From Aureisphaera galaxeae (GTDB lineage Bacteria; Bacteroidota; Bacteroidia; Flavobacteriales; Flavobacteriaceae), in assembly GCF_028561275.1 (NCBI RefSeq), contig NZ_JAQQTF010000007.1, positions 62,001-126,000 on the forward strand: 64,000 bases of DNA. Direction: 5' to 3'. The position numbers were made by a program, and so were the translations under genes. This document shows, piece after piece, positions 9,085 to 17,808 of the stretch (within the stretch, counting starts at the first letter, position 1; every line of letters starts with the position of its first letter). Below the pieces are notes generated by a model. That model was not told the origin of the DNA. It made no database searches and was given only the letters and a program-made list of their open reading frames with translations.

Positions 9085-10083
9085 TTAGCTATCTTGGTTC
9101 GAGAAATTTCTCAGAGATCGGAAGGTGTAGCGAATAAACGCAATACCCAAAAAGGCAAATACCAAAATAAGGGGAATAATCACCATATTGTTTTCCAATA
9201 GCGATCGCTCCTTTTTATATAGCGTAGGATGATTCATGTTTACCACAACCTGATCCAATTCTACCGCCTTCATTCTAAAAGCCTCGATCTCCTTCTCCAA
9301 TTCATATTTAGTAGCCAATAGTTGAGCAACACTAAAGTTCTTATCTACCACGTAGATTTCATTCGAATTGGTAGGAAGGGATTCGTTGCGGTTGTAGGTG
9401 GCAATAACATCGTTTATTTGCTTGATGGTAGCCTTGTTGTTTTCAATACCATCGCTCAACGTCTTTTGATACTCGTTCTTGTAGTCCGTAAGATATTCGC
9501 TATTGTTAATGTAGGACACCAGTGTATCTACAACACTGTTTTTCGTAGAATCGGTCACTACAATTTTAAGCTTGTGGTATCTGTATTGTCCCGTAAACGT
9601 TTCGGAAATCTGAGTGATTTCACCGTCTTCTTCAAATTCGAATTCTACATAGCGAAGGATCCCGTCGTAGGTGGGCTCGTTGGGCTCGTACCCTTCTACC
9701 AAGTCCCGTAGGTTAATCACTGGTTCTATGGTCATCTCGCCCATTTCGGCAAATACCGTAGGAATCCCTTCTTCCTTGAAGAATTTTTTCTTGGTCTCTC
9801 TTTTCTCGGTGATTTTCGCATTCAGGGATTCTATAACACTATATACATAATCTGCCGATTTGAAGTTGGCCTTCAACAAGATCTCGGCCTCTTTCACATC
9901 GTTTTTAAGCGTATTTAGAAAGTATCCTCCACCTACTCCAACGAGTATGAGGATAAGCAATAACACCCATTTTTTGATAATAAAATCATATGCCTTAAAG
10001 CACTCCCTAAAAAACCCTTTAAGCTTCTTTAAGAATGCATTGAGCACATAAAAAATATCAATTTCTTCTTTGTTCTGATCCAT
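9085..10083 (-). CDS. Wzz-type chain-length determinant / polysaccharide co-polymerase
   Basis: A 332-residue protein with the layout of Wzz proteins: a short cytoplasmic start, a first membrane helix at about 35-52 (VLLLILILVGVGGGYFL), a large periplasmic domain with coiled-coil tendency near 215-290 (KNEYQKTLSDGIENNKATIKQI and following), and a second helix at about 298-320. There is no C-terminal kinase domain, unlike BY-kinases. Wzz proteins set the chain length of Wzy-made polymers. It sits directly downstream of rmlD, four bases apart, at the change from sugar-nucleotide to export genes. Confidence 0.8.
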   Translation of the reverse strand: MDQNKEEIDIFYVLNAFLKKLKGFFRECFKAYDFIIKKWVLLLILILVGVGGGYFLNTLKNDVKEAEILLKANFKSADYVYSVIESLNAKITEKRETKKKFFKEEGIPTVFAEMGEMTIEPVINLRDLVEGYEPNEPTYDGILRYVEFEFEEDGEITQISETFTGQYRYHKLKIVVTDSTKNSVVDTLVSYINNSEYLTDYKNEYQKTLSDGIENNKATIKQINDVIATYNRNESLPTNSNEIYVVDKNFSVAQLLATKYELEKEIEAFRMKAVELDQVVVNMNHPTLYKKERSLLENNMVIIPLILVFAFLGIAFIRYTFRSLRNFSNQDS

Positions 10084-10086
10084 GGG

Positions 10087-10947
10087 TCAAACACTTTTTT
10101 GATTGTCAATTAAAATTTTCAACGACTCCTGCCAATCCAATCGGGGGGTATTGAAATGGTTATAAAACTTTTCCTTGCTCAACACACTATAGGCCGGTCT
10201 GGCTGCAAAAGTACGGTAATGGTCGGTTTTTTCAAGTGATACGGCTTCTAATTTTCCCGTATGCTCGAATATGGCCTTGGCAAAATCGAACCAAGTGGCT
10301 GCTCCTTCATTGCTGAAATGATATATTCCGTAGGCTTCACTACCAGAAGCTATAATACTCAGCGCAGCATACGCCAAATCATTGGCATTGGTAGGGGTTC
10401 CCAGCTGTTCGGTGGTAATGCTTAAATCCCGGCCTTCATCCGCAAACCGAAGCATAGAGTTAAAAAAGTTGTGCCCGTACTGTGAATACAGCCACGAAGT
10501 TCTCATTATGAAATGTCTTGTACATTTTTCCTGAATCCATTCTTCCCCCTTCAGTTTCGAAGCGCCATAAACACTAATCGCGTGGGTTTCGTCGGTTTCC
10601 ACATAGGGAGATCGCTTGGTACCATCGAACACATAGTCAGTAGAAATATGGATGAGCGTTATTTCTCTTTCCTCACAGGCTTCAGCGATGTTCTTAGCAC
10701 CTTCGGCATTCACCAAATAGGCACTTTCCTCTTCACTTTCGGCCTTCTCCACATTGGTATAGGCCGCAGCATTGATACAATACTGAAACGTTTCGGTTGC
10801 AAACAACGCATCGATAGAAGCCTTATTGGTAACGTCCAACTGCCCTCGATTCACAAATACAAAGTCGTAATTATCGAAATCCTTGGAGGCATCCCTAAGG
10901 CATTTTCCCAATTGTCCGTCTGCGCCTGTTACCAGTATTTTGCTCAT
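10087..10947 (-). CDS. rmlD: dTDP-4-dehydrorhamnose reductase
   Basis: A 286-residue short-chain dehydrogenase of the RmlD family, the last step of dTDP-L-rhamnose synthesis, reducing dTDP-6-deoxy-L-lyxo-4-hexulose with NAD(P)H. The dinucleotide motif GADGQLG is at 8-14, the catalytic Ser-Thr-Asp stretch (HISTDYVFDG) lies near residue 105, and the YGASKLKGE catalytic Tyr/Lys pair follows at about 131-135. Its length is normal for the family. It overlaps rmlC by four bases (ATGA) and is part of an unbroken rmlB-rmlA-rmlC-rmlD operon. Confidence 0.96.
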   Translation of the reverse strand: MSKILVTGADGQLGKCLRDASKDFDNYDFVFVNRGQLDVTNKASIDALFATETFQYCINAAAYTNVEKAESEEESAYLVNAEGAKNIAEACEEREITLIHISTDYVFDGTKRSPYVETDETHAISVYGASKLKGEEWIQEKCTRHFIMRTSWLYSQYGHNFFNSMLRFADEGRDLSITTEQLGTPTNANDLAYAALSIIASGSEAYGIYHFSNEGAATWFDFAKAIFEHTGKLEAVSLEKTDHYRTFAARPAYSVLSKEKFYNHFNTPRLDWQESLKILIDNQKSV

Positions 10948-11489
10948 TGAATTGCTTCCTCAAAAGTGGGAAGTTGTAGGTCTTTTTCTGAAACTAATAA
11001 ATCTTCCTTGGCAAGATGCCAATCGATACACAGGGTTGCGTCGTTATAAATGATCCCTCCTTCACTTTCTTTGTGATAAAAATTATCGCATTTATAGGAG
11101 AAAACGGACTTCTCGGAAAGAGTGATGAATCCATGGGCAAATCCACGTGGAACAAAGAGCTGAAGATGGTTTTTCTCACTTAAAATAATGGAGTAGTACT
11201 TCCCAAAGGTTTCAGAATCCTTCCGAAGGTCGACCACGACATCCATAACTTCTCCTTTAATGACCCTTACCAGTTTTGCCTGCGCCATTTCCCCGGTCTG
11301 AAAGTGTAGACCGCGAAGTACCCCTTTGGAAGAAACCGACTGATTGTCCTGAACGAAATCCACATCCAATCCAGTGGCTTCCCTGAAGGTTTTTTGATTG
11401 AATGTTTCACAAAAAAAGCCCCGATCATCGTAAAACACCCTTGGTTTTACCACGAAGCAGTCCTTAAGAGGGGTTTGGGTAACTTCCAC
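10944..11489 (-). CDS. rmlC: dTDP-4-dehydrorhamnose 3,5-epimerase
   Basis: A 181-residue cupin-fold epimerase converting dTDP-4-keto-6-deoxyglucose to its L-lyxo epimer. It shows the family start (MEVTQTPLKDCFVVKPRVF), the DDRGFF segment, the RGLHFQ histidine motif at about 59-64, and VPRGFAHGF near 117-125. The start codon is GTG, which gives the usual family N-terminus. It lies two bases after rmlA and overlaps rmlD by four. A near-match to the parS site falls by chance or design within the VPRGF codons (see findings). Confidence 0.96.
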   Translation of the reverse strand: MEVTQTPLKDCFVVKPRVFYDDRGFFCETFNQKTFREATGLDVDFVQDNQSVSSKGVLRGLHFQTGEMAQAKLVRVIKGEVMDVVVDLRKDSETFGKYYSIILSEKNHLQLFVPRGFAHGFITLSEKSVFSYKCDNFYHKESEGGIIYNDATLCIDWHLAKEDLLVSEKDLQLPTFEEAIQ

Positions 11490-11491
11490 TT

Positions 11492-12349
11492 TTAGTCCAA
11501 TTGAATTAAATGCTTGCCGTAACCACTTTTCAGCAAAGGTTCGGCTAATTGTATGAGTTGTTCCTTAGTGATATAGCCCATTTCATAGGCTGCTTCTTCG
11601 ATCGCCCCGATCTTAAGCCCTTGTCTCTCCTCGATCACTTGCACGAATTGGGAGGCTTGCATCAACGATCCGAAGGTTCCCGTATCCAGCCAAGCAGTTC
11701 CTTTATCTAAAATGCTTACGCTCAATTTTCCTTGCTGCAAATACACATTGTTTACATCGGTAATTTCCAATTCGCCCCTTGCGCTGGGTGCAATGTTGGC
11801 CGCTATATCCACAACGGAGTTGTCGAAGAAATAAATTCCAGGAACCGCATAGTTCGATTTTGGATTTTCTGGCTTTTCTTCGATGGAAAGTGCCTTGCCG
11901 CTGGCATCGAACTCCACTACGCCATAGCGTTCTGGGTCCTGAACATGATAGGCATAGATAACCCCGCCATCGGGATCATTGTTGCTCTGGAGCAATTTCT
12001 TGAGTCCACTACCGTAGAAAATATTGTCTCCAAGAATAAGGGCTACTTTGTCATCGCCGATAAAATCTTTTCCAATGATGAAGGCTTCCGCCAGTCCGTT
12101 CGGGTGTTCCTGAACAGCGTATTGAAAATCACATCCGAATTTTTTCCCATCGCCCAGTAGTTTCTCAAACAAAGGGAGATCCTGCGGGGTAGAAATGATC
12201 AATATTTCCCGAATACCCGAATACATAAGGGTAGACAAGGGATAATAGATCATGGGTTTGTCGTATACGGGCATGAGCTGCTTGCTCACTGCCAAGGTTA
12301 ACGGGTGCAATCTGGTGCCGGAGCCACCGGCGAGTATGATTCCCTTCAT
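11492..12349 (-). CDS. rmlA: Glucose-1-phosphate thymidylyltransferase
   Basis: A 285-residue nucleotidyltransferase that joins glucose-1-phosphate and dTTP, committing glucose to dTDP-rhamnose. The signature [13 protein letters not shown] is at about 6-18, followed by [17 protein letters not shown], and the metal-binding GDN (LGDNIFYG) lies near residue 110. The length is standard for the short tetrameric RmlA type. Its ATG overlaps the rmlB stop by four bases (ATGA). Confidence 0.97.
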   Translation of the reverse strand: MKGIILAGGSGTRLHPLTLAVSKQLMPVYDKPMIYYPLSTLMYSGIREILIISTPQDLPLFEKLLGDGKKFGCDFQYAVQEHPNGLAEAFIIGKDFIGDDKVALILGDNIFYGSGLKKLLQSNNDPDGGVIYAYHVQDPERYGVVEFDASGKALSIEEKPENPKSNYAVPGIYFFDNSVVDIAANIAPSARGELEITDVNNVYLQQGKLSVSILDKGTAWLDTGTFGSLMQASQFVQVIEERQGLKIGAIEEAAYEMGYITKEQLIQLAEPLLKSGYGKHLIQLD

Positions 12350-13365
12350 AGCAGTCTATCTTGGTTGTTTAGGTACCATTCTATGGTCTTTTGTATACCA
12401 CTTTCAAAATTTTCATCGGCCTTCCAACCTAAATCCCCTTCAATTTTGGTAGCATCTATAGCATATCGGAAATCATGCCCCGGTCGATCGGTCACAAAAC
12501 TGATCTGATCGCGGTAAGAACCTTCCTTGGGTTGCAATTCATCCAACATGTCGCAAATGGTGTGGGCAATGTATAGGTTTTTACGCTCATTTCGGCCACC
12601 AATATTGTAGGTTTCACCCAAAACTCCTTTGTCTAGAGCCAACTTAATGCCTACGCAATGGTCGCGCACATACAACCAATCCCTTACATTCTGCCCATCG
12701 CCATAGATAGGGATGGGTTCTCCAGAAATCGCTTTTCGGATAATGGTAGGGATCAGCTTTTCCTTATGTTGGTTGGGGCCGTAGTTATTGGAACAATTGG
12801 TCGTTACCACAGGCATATGATACGTGTGGAAATAACTTCTTACGATAAAGTCTGAAGAAGCCTTGGACGCACTGTATGGGCTATTGGGCGCGTAGGCTGT
12901 GGTTTCGGTAAACAATCCTGTATCCCCCAAGGTACCATACACCTCATCGGTAGAGACGTGCAGAAACCTTGCTTCTTCGAATCCTTCCCTAAAATCGTTT
13001 GGACCCTTCATCCAAGTCTTGTAAGCTGCATGCAAAAGAGTAAACGTGCCTACAATATTGGTTTCAATGAAGGCTCCTGGACCTGAAATTGAGTTGTCCA
13101 CATGCGATTCTGCCGCAAAATGTACCACTCTATTGAATTGGTGCTCTTCAAACAGTTCATTTACAAGTTTTTCGTCGCAAATGTCCCCCTGAATAAAATG
13201 GTAGCGGACATGATCTGAAAAACCTCCTAGGTTTCTCATATCCCCCGCATAAGTGAGCTTATCCAACACATAAATTTCGTCCTCTGTGGACTCCAAAACA
13301 TACCCTACGTAATTGGATCCAATGAACCCTGCGCCGCCGGTAACTAAGACTTTGTTGTTTCTCAA
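12346..13365 (-). CDS. rmlB: dTDP-glucose 4,6-dehydratase
   Basis: A 339-residue extended short-chain dehydrogenase/reductase. NAD-binding [11 protein letters not shown] is at about 10-20, STDEVYG at about 139-145 carries the catalytic Thr-Asp-Glu, and YSASKASSD holds the catalytic Tyr and Lys near 167-171. It makes dTDP-4-keto-6-deoxyglucose, the first committed step after RmlA. The start codon is TTG overlapping the upstream stop (TTGA), giving [11 protein letters not shown]. Translational coupling to the DUF6909-like gene ties that gene to this operon. Confidence 0.96.
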   Translation of the reverse strand: MRNNKVLVTGGAGFIGSNYVGYVLESTEDEIYVLDKLTYAGDMRNLGGFSDHVRYHFIQGDICDEKLVNELFEEHQFNRVVHFAAESHVDNSISGPGAFIETNIVGTFTLLHAAYKTWMKGPNDFREGFEEARFLHVSTDEVYGTLGDTGLFTETTAYAPNSPYSASKASSDFIVRSYFHTYHMPVVTTNCSNNYGPNQHKEKLIPTIIRKAISGEPIPIYGDGQNVRDWLYVRDHCVGIKLALDKGVLGETYNIGGRNERKNLYIAHTICDMLDELQPKEGSYRDQISFVTDRPGHDFRYAIDATKIEGDLGWKADENFESGIQKTIEWYLNNQDRLL

Positions 13366-15053
13366 AATATTTTTTTAGGTTGCTCTAAAATTTGCTTTAA
13401 CATTTTTTCGGTGATTGCATAGGTAGGTTTTACACCTGTAGTGCCTAATCCACCCGATGCCAAAGTGCTTCCCGTTTCCAAAGGATTATCACTGGCATAG
13501 TATGCATATCTCACCTTTACCTTCGGATTGATACTTCCTCGTATTTTGGAAGCCGATTGTATTGCTTTCTGATAGTGTGCCCCTTCCATTTCCAGCCCGA
13601 TCACGTTCCAAGTGGATTCGTGGAAAAACCTTAGGATGTCCCTATTTTGAAGGGATGTCCCCAATACAGTGATCATGGAGCCGGTACATACGTTAAGGCC
13701 CTCATCTTCAAAGTTTTTCTTTTTCAATTGGTTTTTGAAAGGGTAATTATCCGCCGTTCCCTCGAAAATATGGGAGGACGGAATCATGATATCGCCCTTG
13801 CCACCTTCTAAAATTCCAGCTTTCCCCATAATGGATACGGAATCCACGTTCAAAAAGGTACGTTTGCCATTCTGCATCAACGGTTTTAGCAATTCGTCCA
13901 TGGTTTCATAGGCCTGCTCGCCAAAAGCATAGTCCATAACGATGATCACAGGGGCTTCCACGCCTTCAGTCGGTGTATATATGCTTTCCGGAAGGCGTGC
14001 TGCATCGAAAATCTGCACGTCGATATTGGTTCCGCTCTCATCTTTGAGGTACACCATACCACTTTCCATGGCTTTTTTGTTCACTTTGCTCCGCATCTTC
14101 TCATTTTCGGACTTGCTCAGCATCTCAAACAGATCTAGGCGCGATTTCCCACGCTTTTCTGTAGTGAGTGATATCTCGGCAAACAAAGAGTTCATAACGC
14201 TGTGCATATTGGCGCTAATGATGTGTATGGGGCGTTCCAAAAGTCCTTTGCTAAGTAATTCCTGTTTTATTCGGTACGCCCAACGTTCCCCGTGAATGTG
14301 GTGGCCCAGTCGTTCCCGCAGCACGGGACTGAAGGTAATAAGCCGTTTTTCGTCCCTAAGGTGCTCTGCAATAGCGCCTTTCCCCAAGTAATAGATGATC
14401 TTTAGGAAACGATCTGGATCTTCCTTGCAGGAAAATTGTGGGTATACTTCCGAAACTTCTTCAAAAGTTCGGCCTAGGAAATTGGCAGTATGTGTAAGGG
14501 CAATCTCTTTTTGCTCTTGTGTCAGTTTTCCTTTTCTGTTCACCGCTTCTTCCAACTTTTCCCAATCACGGATCAAGTTCCCTTCATCATTGATCAACAC
14601 CTGCCGCATGATCTTGTGCGATTCCACATAGAGAAATGTGAGGTGGGTAAGGATATCGTAGATTTCACTGCGGCCCCTGGTCACTTCAATATTCATCTGC
14701 TCCTCGTCTATACGATAGCAGTGTCTTCTTCTTTTTAGGGGAATGATAGGCTCAAAATGCGAATTTTTATAGCCTTCATCACTGGTCAGGTTAATGTACC
14801 TGCACTCTTCGATACCATAAGGAAGACGGTCTATAACGTAAACCAGCCCCTGCAATTCGATCTTTTCCTCGGCAATGGATCCGTAAATCTCTGGACGAAG
14901 AATAAGCAGTGCTTCCCGAAGGGTTTCCCCACTTACGCCCATAGGCTTGTAAAAGCCGCGATTAAATAAATGGCGCATGGTAATGTACATGCGCTCGATG
15001 GCGCTGGAACTTTCTTGCGCCCTTGTTCTTGTATGAATGTGAAATTGACTCAT
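13362..15053 (-). CDS. Conserved Bacteroidota protein, DUF6909-like, with nucleoside-phosphorylase-like C-terminal half
   Basis: A 563-residue soluble protein, no signal peptide or membrane helix. I recognise it as the conserved Bacteroidota family annotated DUF6909 (moderate recall). The N-terminal half is helical and Arg-rich, with no motif I can name. The C-terminal half contains MGKAGILEGGKGDIMIP and, later, GLEMEGAHY and ASDNPL; these resemble the G-x-G...GD-x-x-IP strand and the EMEGA substrate-binding segment of nucleoside phosphorylases and AMP nucleosidase. An ATG at 15053 is preferred over a GTG at 15077 because a -7 box (TATCTTTG) covers the longer start. Its stop overlaps the rmlB start. 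Function is unproven. Confidence 0.7.
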   Translation of the reverse strand: MSQFHIHTRTRAQESSSAIERMYITMRHLFNRGFYKPMGVSGETLREALLILRPEIYGSIAEEKIELQGLVYVIDRLPYGIEECRYINLTSDEGYKNSHFEPIIPLKRRRHCYRIDEEQMNIEVTRGRSEIYDILTHLTFLYVESHKIMRQVLINDEGNLIRDWEKLEEAVNRKGKLTQEQKEIALTHTANFLGRTFEEVSEVYPQFSCKEDPDRFLKIIYYLGKGAIAEHLRDEKRLITFSPVLRERLGHHIHGERWAYRIKQELLSKGLLERPIHIISANMHSVMNSLFAEISLTTEKRGKSRLDLFEMLSKSENEKMRSKVNKKAMESGMVYLKDESGTNIDVQIFDAARLPESIYTPTEGVEAPVIIVMDYAFGEQAYETMDELLKPLMQNGKRTFLNVDSVSIMGKAGILEGGKGDIMIPSSHIFEGTADNYPFKNQLKKKNFEDEGLNVCTGSMITVLGTSLQNRDILRFFHESTWNVIGLEMEGAHYQKAIQSASKIRGSINPKVKVRYAYYASDNPLETGSTLASGGLGTTGVKPTYAITEKMLKQILEQPKKIF

Positions 15054-15065
15054 TCTTTTTCGCGA

Positions 15066-15073
15066 CAAAGATA
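15066..15073 (-). promoter_or_regulatory. Internal -7 box upstream of the DUF6909-like gene
   Basis: The minus strand reads TATCTTTG, an exact TAnnTTTG match, 13 bases before the ATG at 15053. A TTG lies about 23 bases further upstream, slightly beyond the usual spacing. It may be an internal promoter serving the rml genes independently of the M23-GH3 part of the train. Confidence 0.45.
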
Positions 15074-15081
15074 ACACTATT

Positions 15082-16575
15082 TTATCCTTGAAATTTCAAG
15101 AGACTATCTGCAATTTTGCGGTCGTTGGAGAGTCTTGGAATTTTGTTCTGTCCTCCTAACTTTCCTTGTGACTTCATATAATCGTTAAAACTCTCTTTTC
15201 GCACTGGAGTAATTTTTAAAGGTTGCAGTACTTTTCCATCGATAAGATCGAAATAGTAGCTGTTCTGGGACTGCATGGAGCTGTCTATCACCGCTTCGAT
15301 TTCGGAAAGGTTTTCGGGTTCCCCATCGAATTCTACCAACCACTCGTGGTACGGTAATCCTTCTTCTGCCTCAGTTTGTGGAGCTACTGTAAATTCCGTT
15401 ATGGAAAAGCCAAACTGTGACATGGCTTCCTTCATGGCCTGCTCTACCTCTTTTCCTATGACATGTTCCCCAAAGGCAGAAATAAAGTGTTTAATCCTTC
15501 CTGTCACTATCAATTTATAGGGCTTGATTGATGTAAACATCACCGTGTCTCCAATGTTATAGGCCCATAAACCAGCGTTGGTAGATATGATAATCACATA
15601 ATTCACGTCTGTTTGCACTTCACCAATGGTCAAACGGGGCGGGTTCTCTTCAAAAAACTGATCTGCAGGAACAAATTCATAAAATATCCCTGAATTAAGT
15701 AGCAACAACAATCCCGAGTCTTTTTGCTCATTCTGAAAGGCAAAAAACCCTTCAGAAGCGGGAAACAGTTCGATACTATCGACTTTTCGGCCTATTAGGC
15801 TTTCAAATTTCTTTCGATAAGGTTCGTAATTTACCCCGCCATAAATGAACAGGTTGAAGTTTCGGAACAATTCGCCCACCTTTTTGCCACTAGTGGTTTG
15901 TAGGCGTTCAAAATACATCTGTACCCAGGAAGGAATCCCACTAATGACCGTCATATCCTCGTCCTTGGTTTCTTCTACAATAGCGTCCACCTTGGTTTCC
16001 CAATCCTCAATACAATTGGTATCCCAACTTGGAAGTCGGTTTTTAAGAAGGTATCCCGGCACGTAATGCGCCACGATGCCTGATAACCTGCCAAGCTTTA
16101 TACCATTCTTCTCATCCAATACAGGGCTTCCCTGCAAAAAGATCATTTTACCATCCACAAATTGAGTATTCCCGGTTTCGTGGATATAACAGAGAAGGGC
16201 GTTTCGAGCTGCTTCTATGTGTGTAGGCATCGACTCCTTCGTGAGTGGAATGTACTTGGCCCCAGAGGTGGTTCCCGATGTCTTTGCAAAATACAAGGGC
16301 TGTCCCGGCCATAAGATGTCCTTTTCTCCATTGACCACTCGATCTGCATAGGGCCTTAGTTGTTCGTAATCCCTGATGGGTACATTGGCGGCGAATTCGG
16401 AAAAAGAACTAATGTTGGCAAAGTCATGATCTTTCCCGAATTGTGTGTCTTTGGCTTTTCGGATGAGTTCTTGAAAGACCTTTTGTTGGGTTTCCTCAGG
16501 TTTGGAAATCCAACGGTTCATTTTTTTTACAACTCGGCTGGCAAAAATCTTGGCTCCAAACGACTTTAGGGACAT
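15082..16575 (-). CDS. GH3-family acyl-adenylate-forming enzyme
   Basis: A 497-residue member of the GH3 auxin-responsive promoter family, ANL-like enzymes that adenylate carboxylic acids and join them to amino acids in plants; bacterial members are common in Bacteroidota but their substrates are unknown. The ATP loop FAKTSGTTSGAKYIPLT is at about 92-108, an acidic core PASEGFFAFQ at about 273-282 follows, and YNIGDTVMFT near 345 resembles the adenylation-site Y-x-x-GD motif. There are no membrane segments. It lies two bases after the M23 gene and four before the DUF6909-like stop region, so it is probably co-transcribed with them. The link to polysaccharide synthesis is positional only. Confidence 0.88.
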   Translation of the reverse strand: MSLKSFGAKIFASRVVKKMNRWISKPEETQQKVFQELIRKAKDTQFGKDHDFANISSFSEFAANVPIRDYEQLRPYADRVVNGEKDILWPGQPLYFAKTSGTTSGAKYIPLTKESMPTHIEAARNALLCYIHETGNTQFVDGKMIFLQGSPVLDEKNGIKLGRLSGIVAHYVPGYLLKNRLPSWDTNCIEDWETKVDAIVEETKDEDMTVISGIPSWVQMYFERLQTTSGKKVGELFRNFNLFIYGGVNYEPYRKKFESLIGRKVDSIELFPASEGFFAFQNEQKDSGLLLLLNSGIFYEFVPADQFFEENPPRLTIGEVQTDVNYVIIISTNAGLWAYNIGDTVMFTSIKPYKLIVTGRIKHFISAFGEHVIGKEVEQAMKEAMSQFGFSITEFTVAPQTEAEEGLPYHEWLVEFDGEPENLSEIEAVIDSSMQSQNSYYFDLIDGKVLQPLKITPVRKESFNDYMKSQGKLGGQNKIPRLSNDRKIADSLLKFQG

Positions 16576-16577
16576 AG

Positions 16578-17444
16578 TTAATCGAAATCAATAAAATTGG
16601 TTGGGTCTATGGGATATCCATCGCTCCATAATTCGAAATGTAAATGGGGGCCCGTGGTAAGTTCCCCTGTATTTCCGGCACGTGCAATGACTTCTCCGGC
16701 CTTCACCAAATCGCCTTGTTGTTTGTTCAGGGAAGCATTGTGTTTGTATACGGATATGAGGTTGTTGTTGTGCCTAATGATAATCACGTTACCGGTTTCT
16801 GCGGTCCATTCGGCAAAAATCACGGTACCATCGCCAGCAGCTAAGATAGGACTGTCCTTTGTTGTGACAATGTCTACTGCAAAATGCTTGCTTTCGGGAT
16901 CATAATTTTCGGAAATAGGCCCTTTCACAGGGGCGAATAGCACAAAATTGGGTTGTTCGTTATCGATAAGTGGATTGTACTTGTCTTCCTGCGATACAAT
17001 TTCGCGCAACAGTAAATCCTGGGCAGAAGGGGATAAATCGACTCCAGAGGTGTCGGTTTGTGCCGCCTCGATGATAGAATCCCTATTAAAATCGACTGCT
17101 TTTACATCGCCCGTAAGTACTTTCTTTATGGAAGCAATGTATTGCTCGTTTATGGAAATCGCCTGTTGTAAGGAGTCTGTTTTAAATGCTAAGGTGACCG
17201 CTTGTTTTTTAAGCGAAGTAGAGGAATACCCCGGAATATACTCACGTAAAGGCGTAAAAGCAATGAGCAGAATGGTTAAAACGATGAGGATGAGCGCAGA
17301 AATAGAACTGAACACAAACACATTAAGCCGGTTCAATTTAAAGGAAAAGCGCTCCTCAAAAGTTGCCTCGTTAAGTACCACCAAGCGGTACTTGTGCAGC
17401 AGTTTTTTCCTGATTTTCTTTCCTCTTTTTTCCTTTTTTGCCAT
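16578..17444 (-). CDS. Membrane-anchored M23 metallopeptidase (LytM-type)
   Basis: A 288-residue peptidase with a very basic N-terminus (KKEKRGKKIRKK), one membrane helix at about 48-70, a coiled stretch, and a C-terminal M23 domain from about 180. The zinc site is partly visible: KHFAVDIV (His and Asp of H-x3-D) and HLHFELW near 265-271 (H-x-H). Such proteins cut cross-links in peptidoglycan from the periplasmic side, or act as regulators of such enzymes. It heads the minus-strand gene train; a -7 box lies just upstream. It is divergently transcribed from tatA. Confidence 0.9.
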   Translation of the reverse strand: MAKKEKRGKKIRKKLLHKYRLVVLNEATFEERFSFKLNRLNVFVFSSISALILIVLTILLIAFTPLREYIPGYSSTSLKKQAVTLAFKTDSLQQAISINEQYIASIKKVLTGDVKAVDFNRDSIIEAAQTDTSGVDLSPSAQDLLLREIVSQEDKYNPLIDNEQPNFVLFAPVKGPISENYDPESKHFAVDIVTTKDSPILAAGDGTVIFAEWTAETGNVIIIRHNNNLISVYKHNASLNKQQGDLVKAGEVIARAGNTGELTTGPHLHFELWSDGYPIDPTNFIDFD

Positions 17445-17463
17445 TTACGAAAGCTGTGGGTTG

Positions 17464-17471
17464 CAAATGTA
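17464..17471 (-). promoter_or_regulatory. Bacteroidota -7 box upstream of the M23 peptidase
   Basis: The minus strand reads TACATTTG, matching TAnnTTTG, 19 bases upstream of the start at 17444. No -33 TTG is evident at the canonical distance. It is a candidate main promoter for the 17-kb gene train leading through the rml and export genes. Confidence 0.45.
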
Positions 17472-17523
17472 AGGCTTTGCCATTAAACTTAAGGTGAAAA
17501 CGTTCTATCTACGAAATTCTTGT

Positions 17524-17531
17524 TACCTTTG
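17524..17531 (+). promoter_or_regulatory. Bacteroidota -7 box upstream of tatA
   Basis: TACCTTTG matches TAnnTTTG, 12 bases before the ATG at 17544. Its presence is also why starts further upstream are rejected for tatA. Leader length would be only a few bases. Confidence 0.5.
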
Positions 17532-17543
17532 CCTCATAAATTT

Positions 17544-17735
17544 ATGCAAATGGAATCTTTAGTATTACCCCTTGCCATAGGACCTTGGCAAATTGTATTG
17601 ATCGTTGTTATCGTATTGTTGCTTTTTGGAGGAAGAAAAATACCAGAATTAATGCGAGGATTGGGAAGCGGTATCAAAGAGTTTAAGGATGCTTCCAAGG
17701 AAGATACCACAGATCAGATAGAAGACAAAAAATAA
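17544..17735 (+). CDS. tatA: Sec-independent (Tat) translocase subunit TatA
   Basis: A 63-residue protein from the ATG at 17544 (a second ATG is at 17550). It has one membrane helix at about residues 12-25 ([17 protein letters not shown]), the Phe-Gly hinge followed by an amphipathic helix ([20 protein letters not shown]), and an acidic tail. This is the standard TatA/E layout; TatA oligomerises with TatC to export folded proteins with twin-arginine signals. tatC is not in the window. A strong terminator follows directly. Confidence 0.93.
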   Translation: MQMESLVLPLAIGPWQIVLIVVIVLLLFGGRKIPELMRGLGSGIKEFKDASKEDTTDQIEDKK

Positions 17736-17756
17736 GCGTTTATCGCCTTACAGAAT

Positions 17757-17791
17757 AGAAAAGCCCGTGAGATCTCACGGGCTTTTTTTTG
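17757..17791. terminator. Bidirectional intrinsic terminator between tatA and the DUF4837 gene
   Basis: A perfect 24-base palindrome (12-base arms, AAGCCCGTGAGA and its complement, 17761-17784) extended by A and T runs on both sides. The T run after the stem serves tatA, and the A run serves the convergent DUF4837 gene that ends at 17809. Confidence 0.92.
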
Positions 17792-17808
17792 TGATATATT
17801 GTTTCGGC

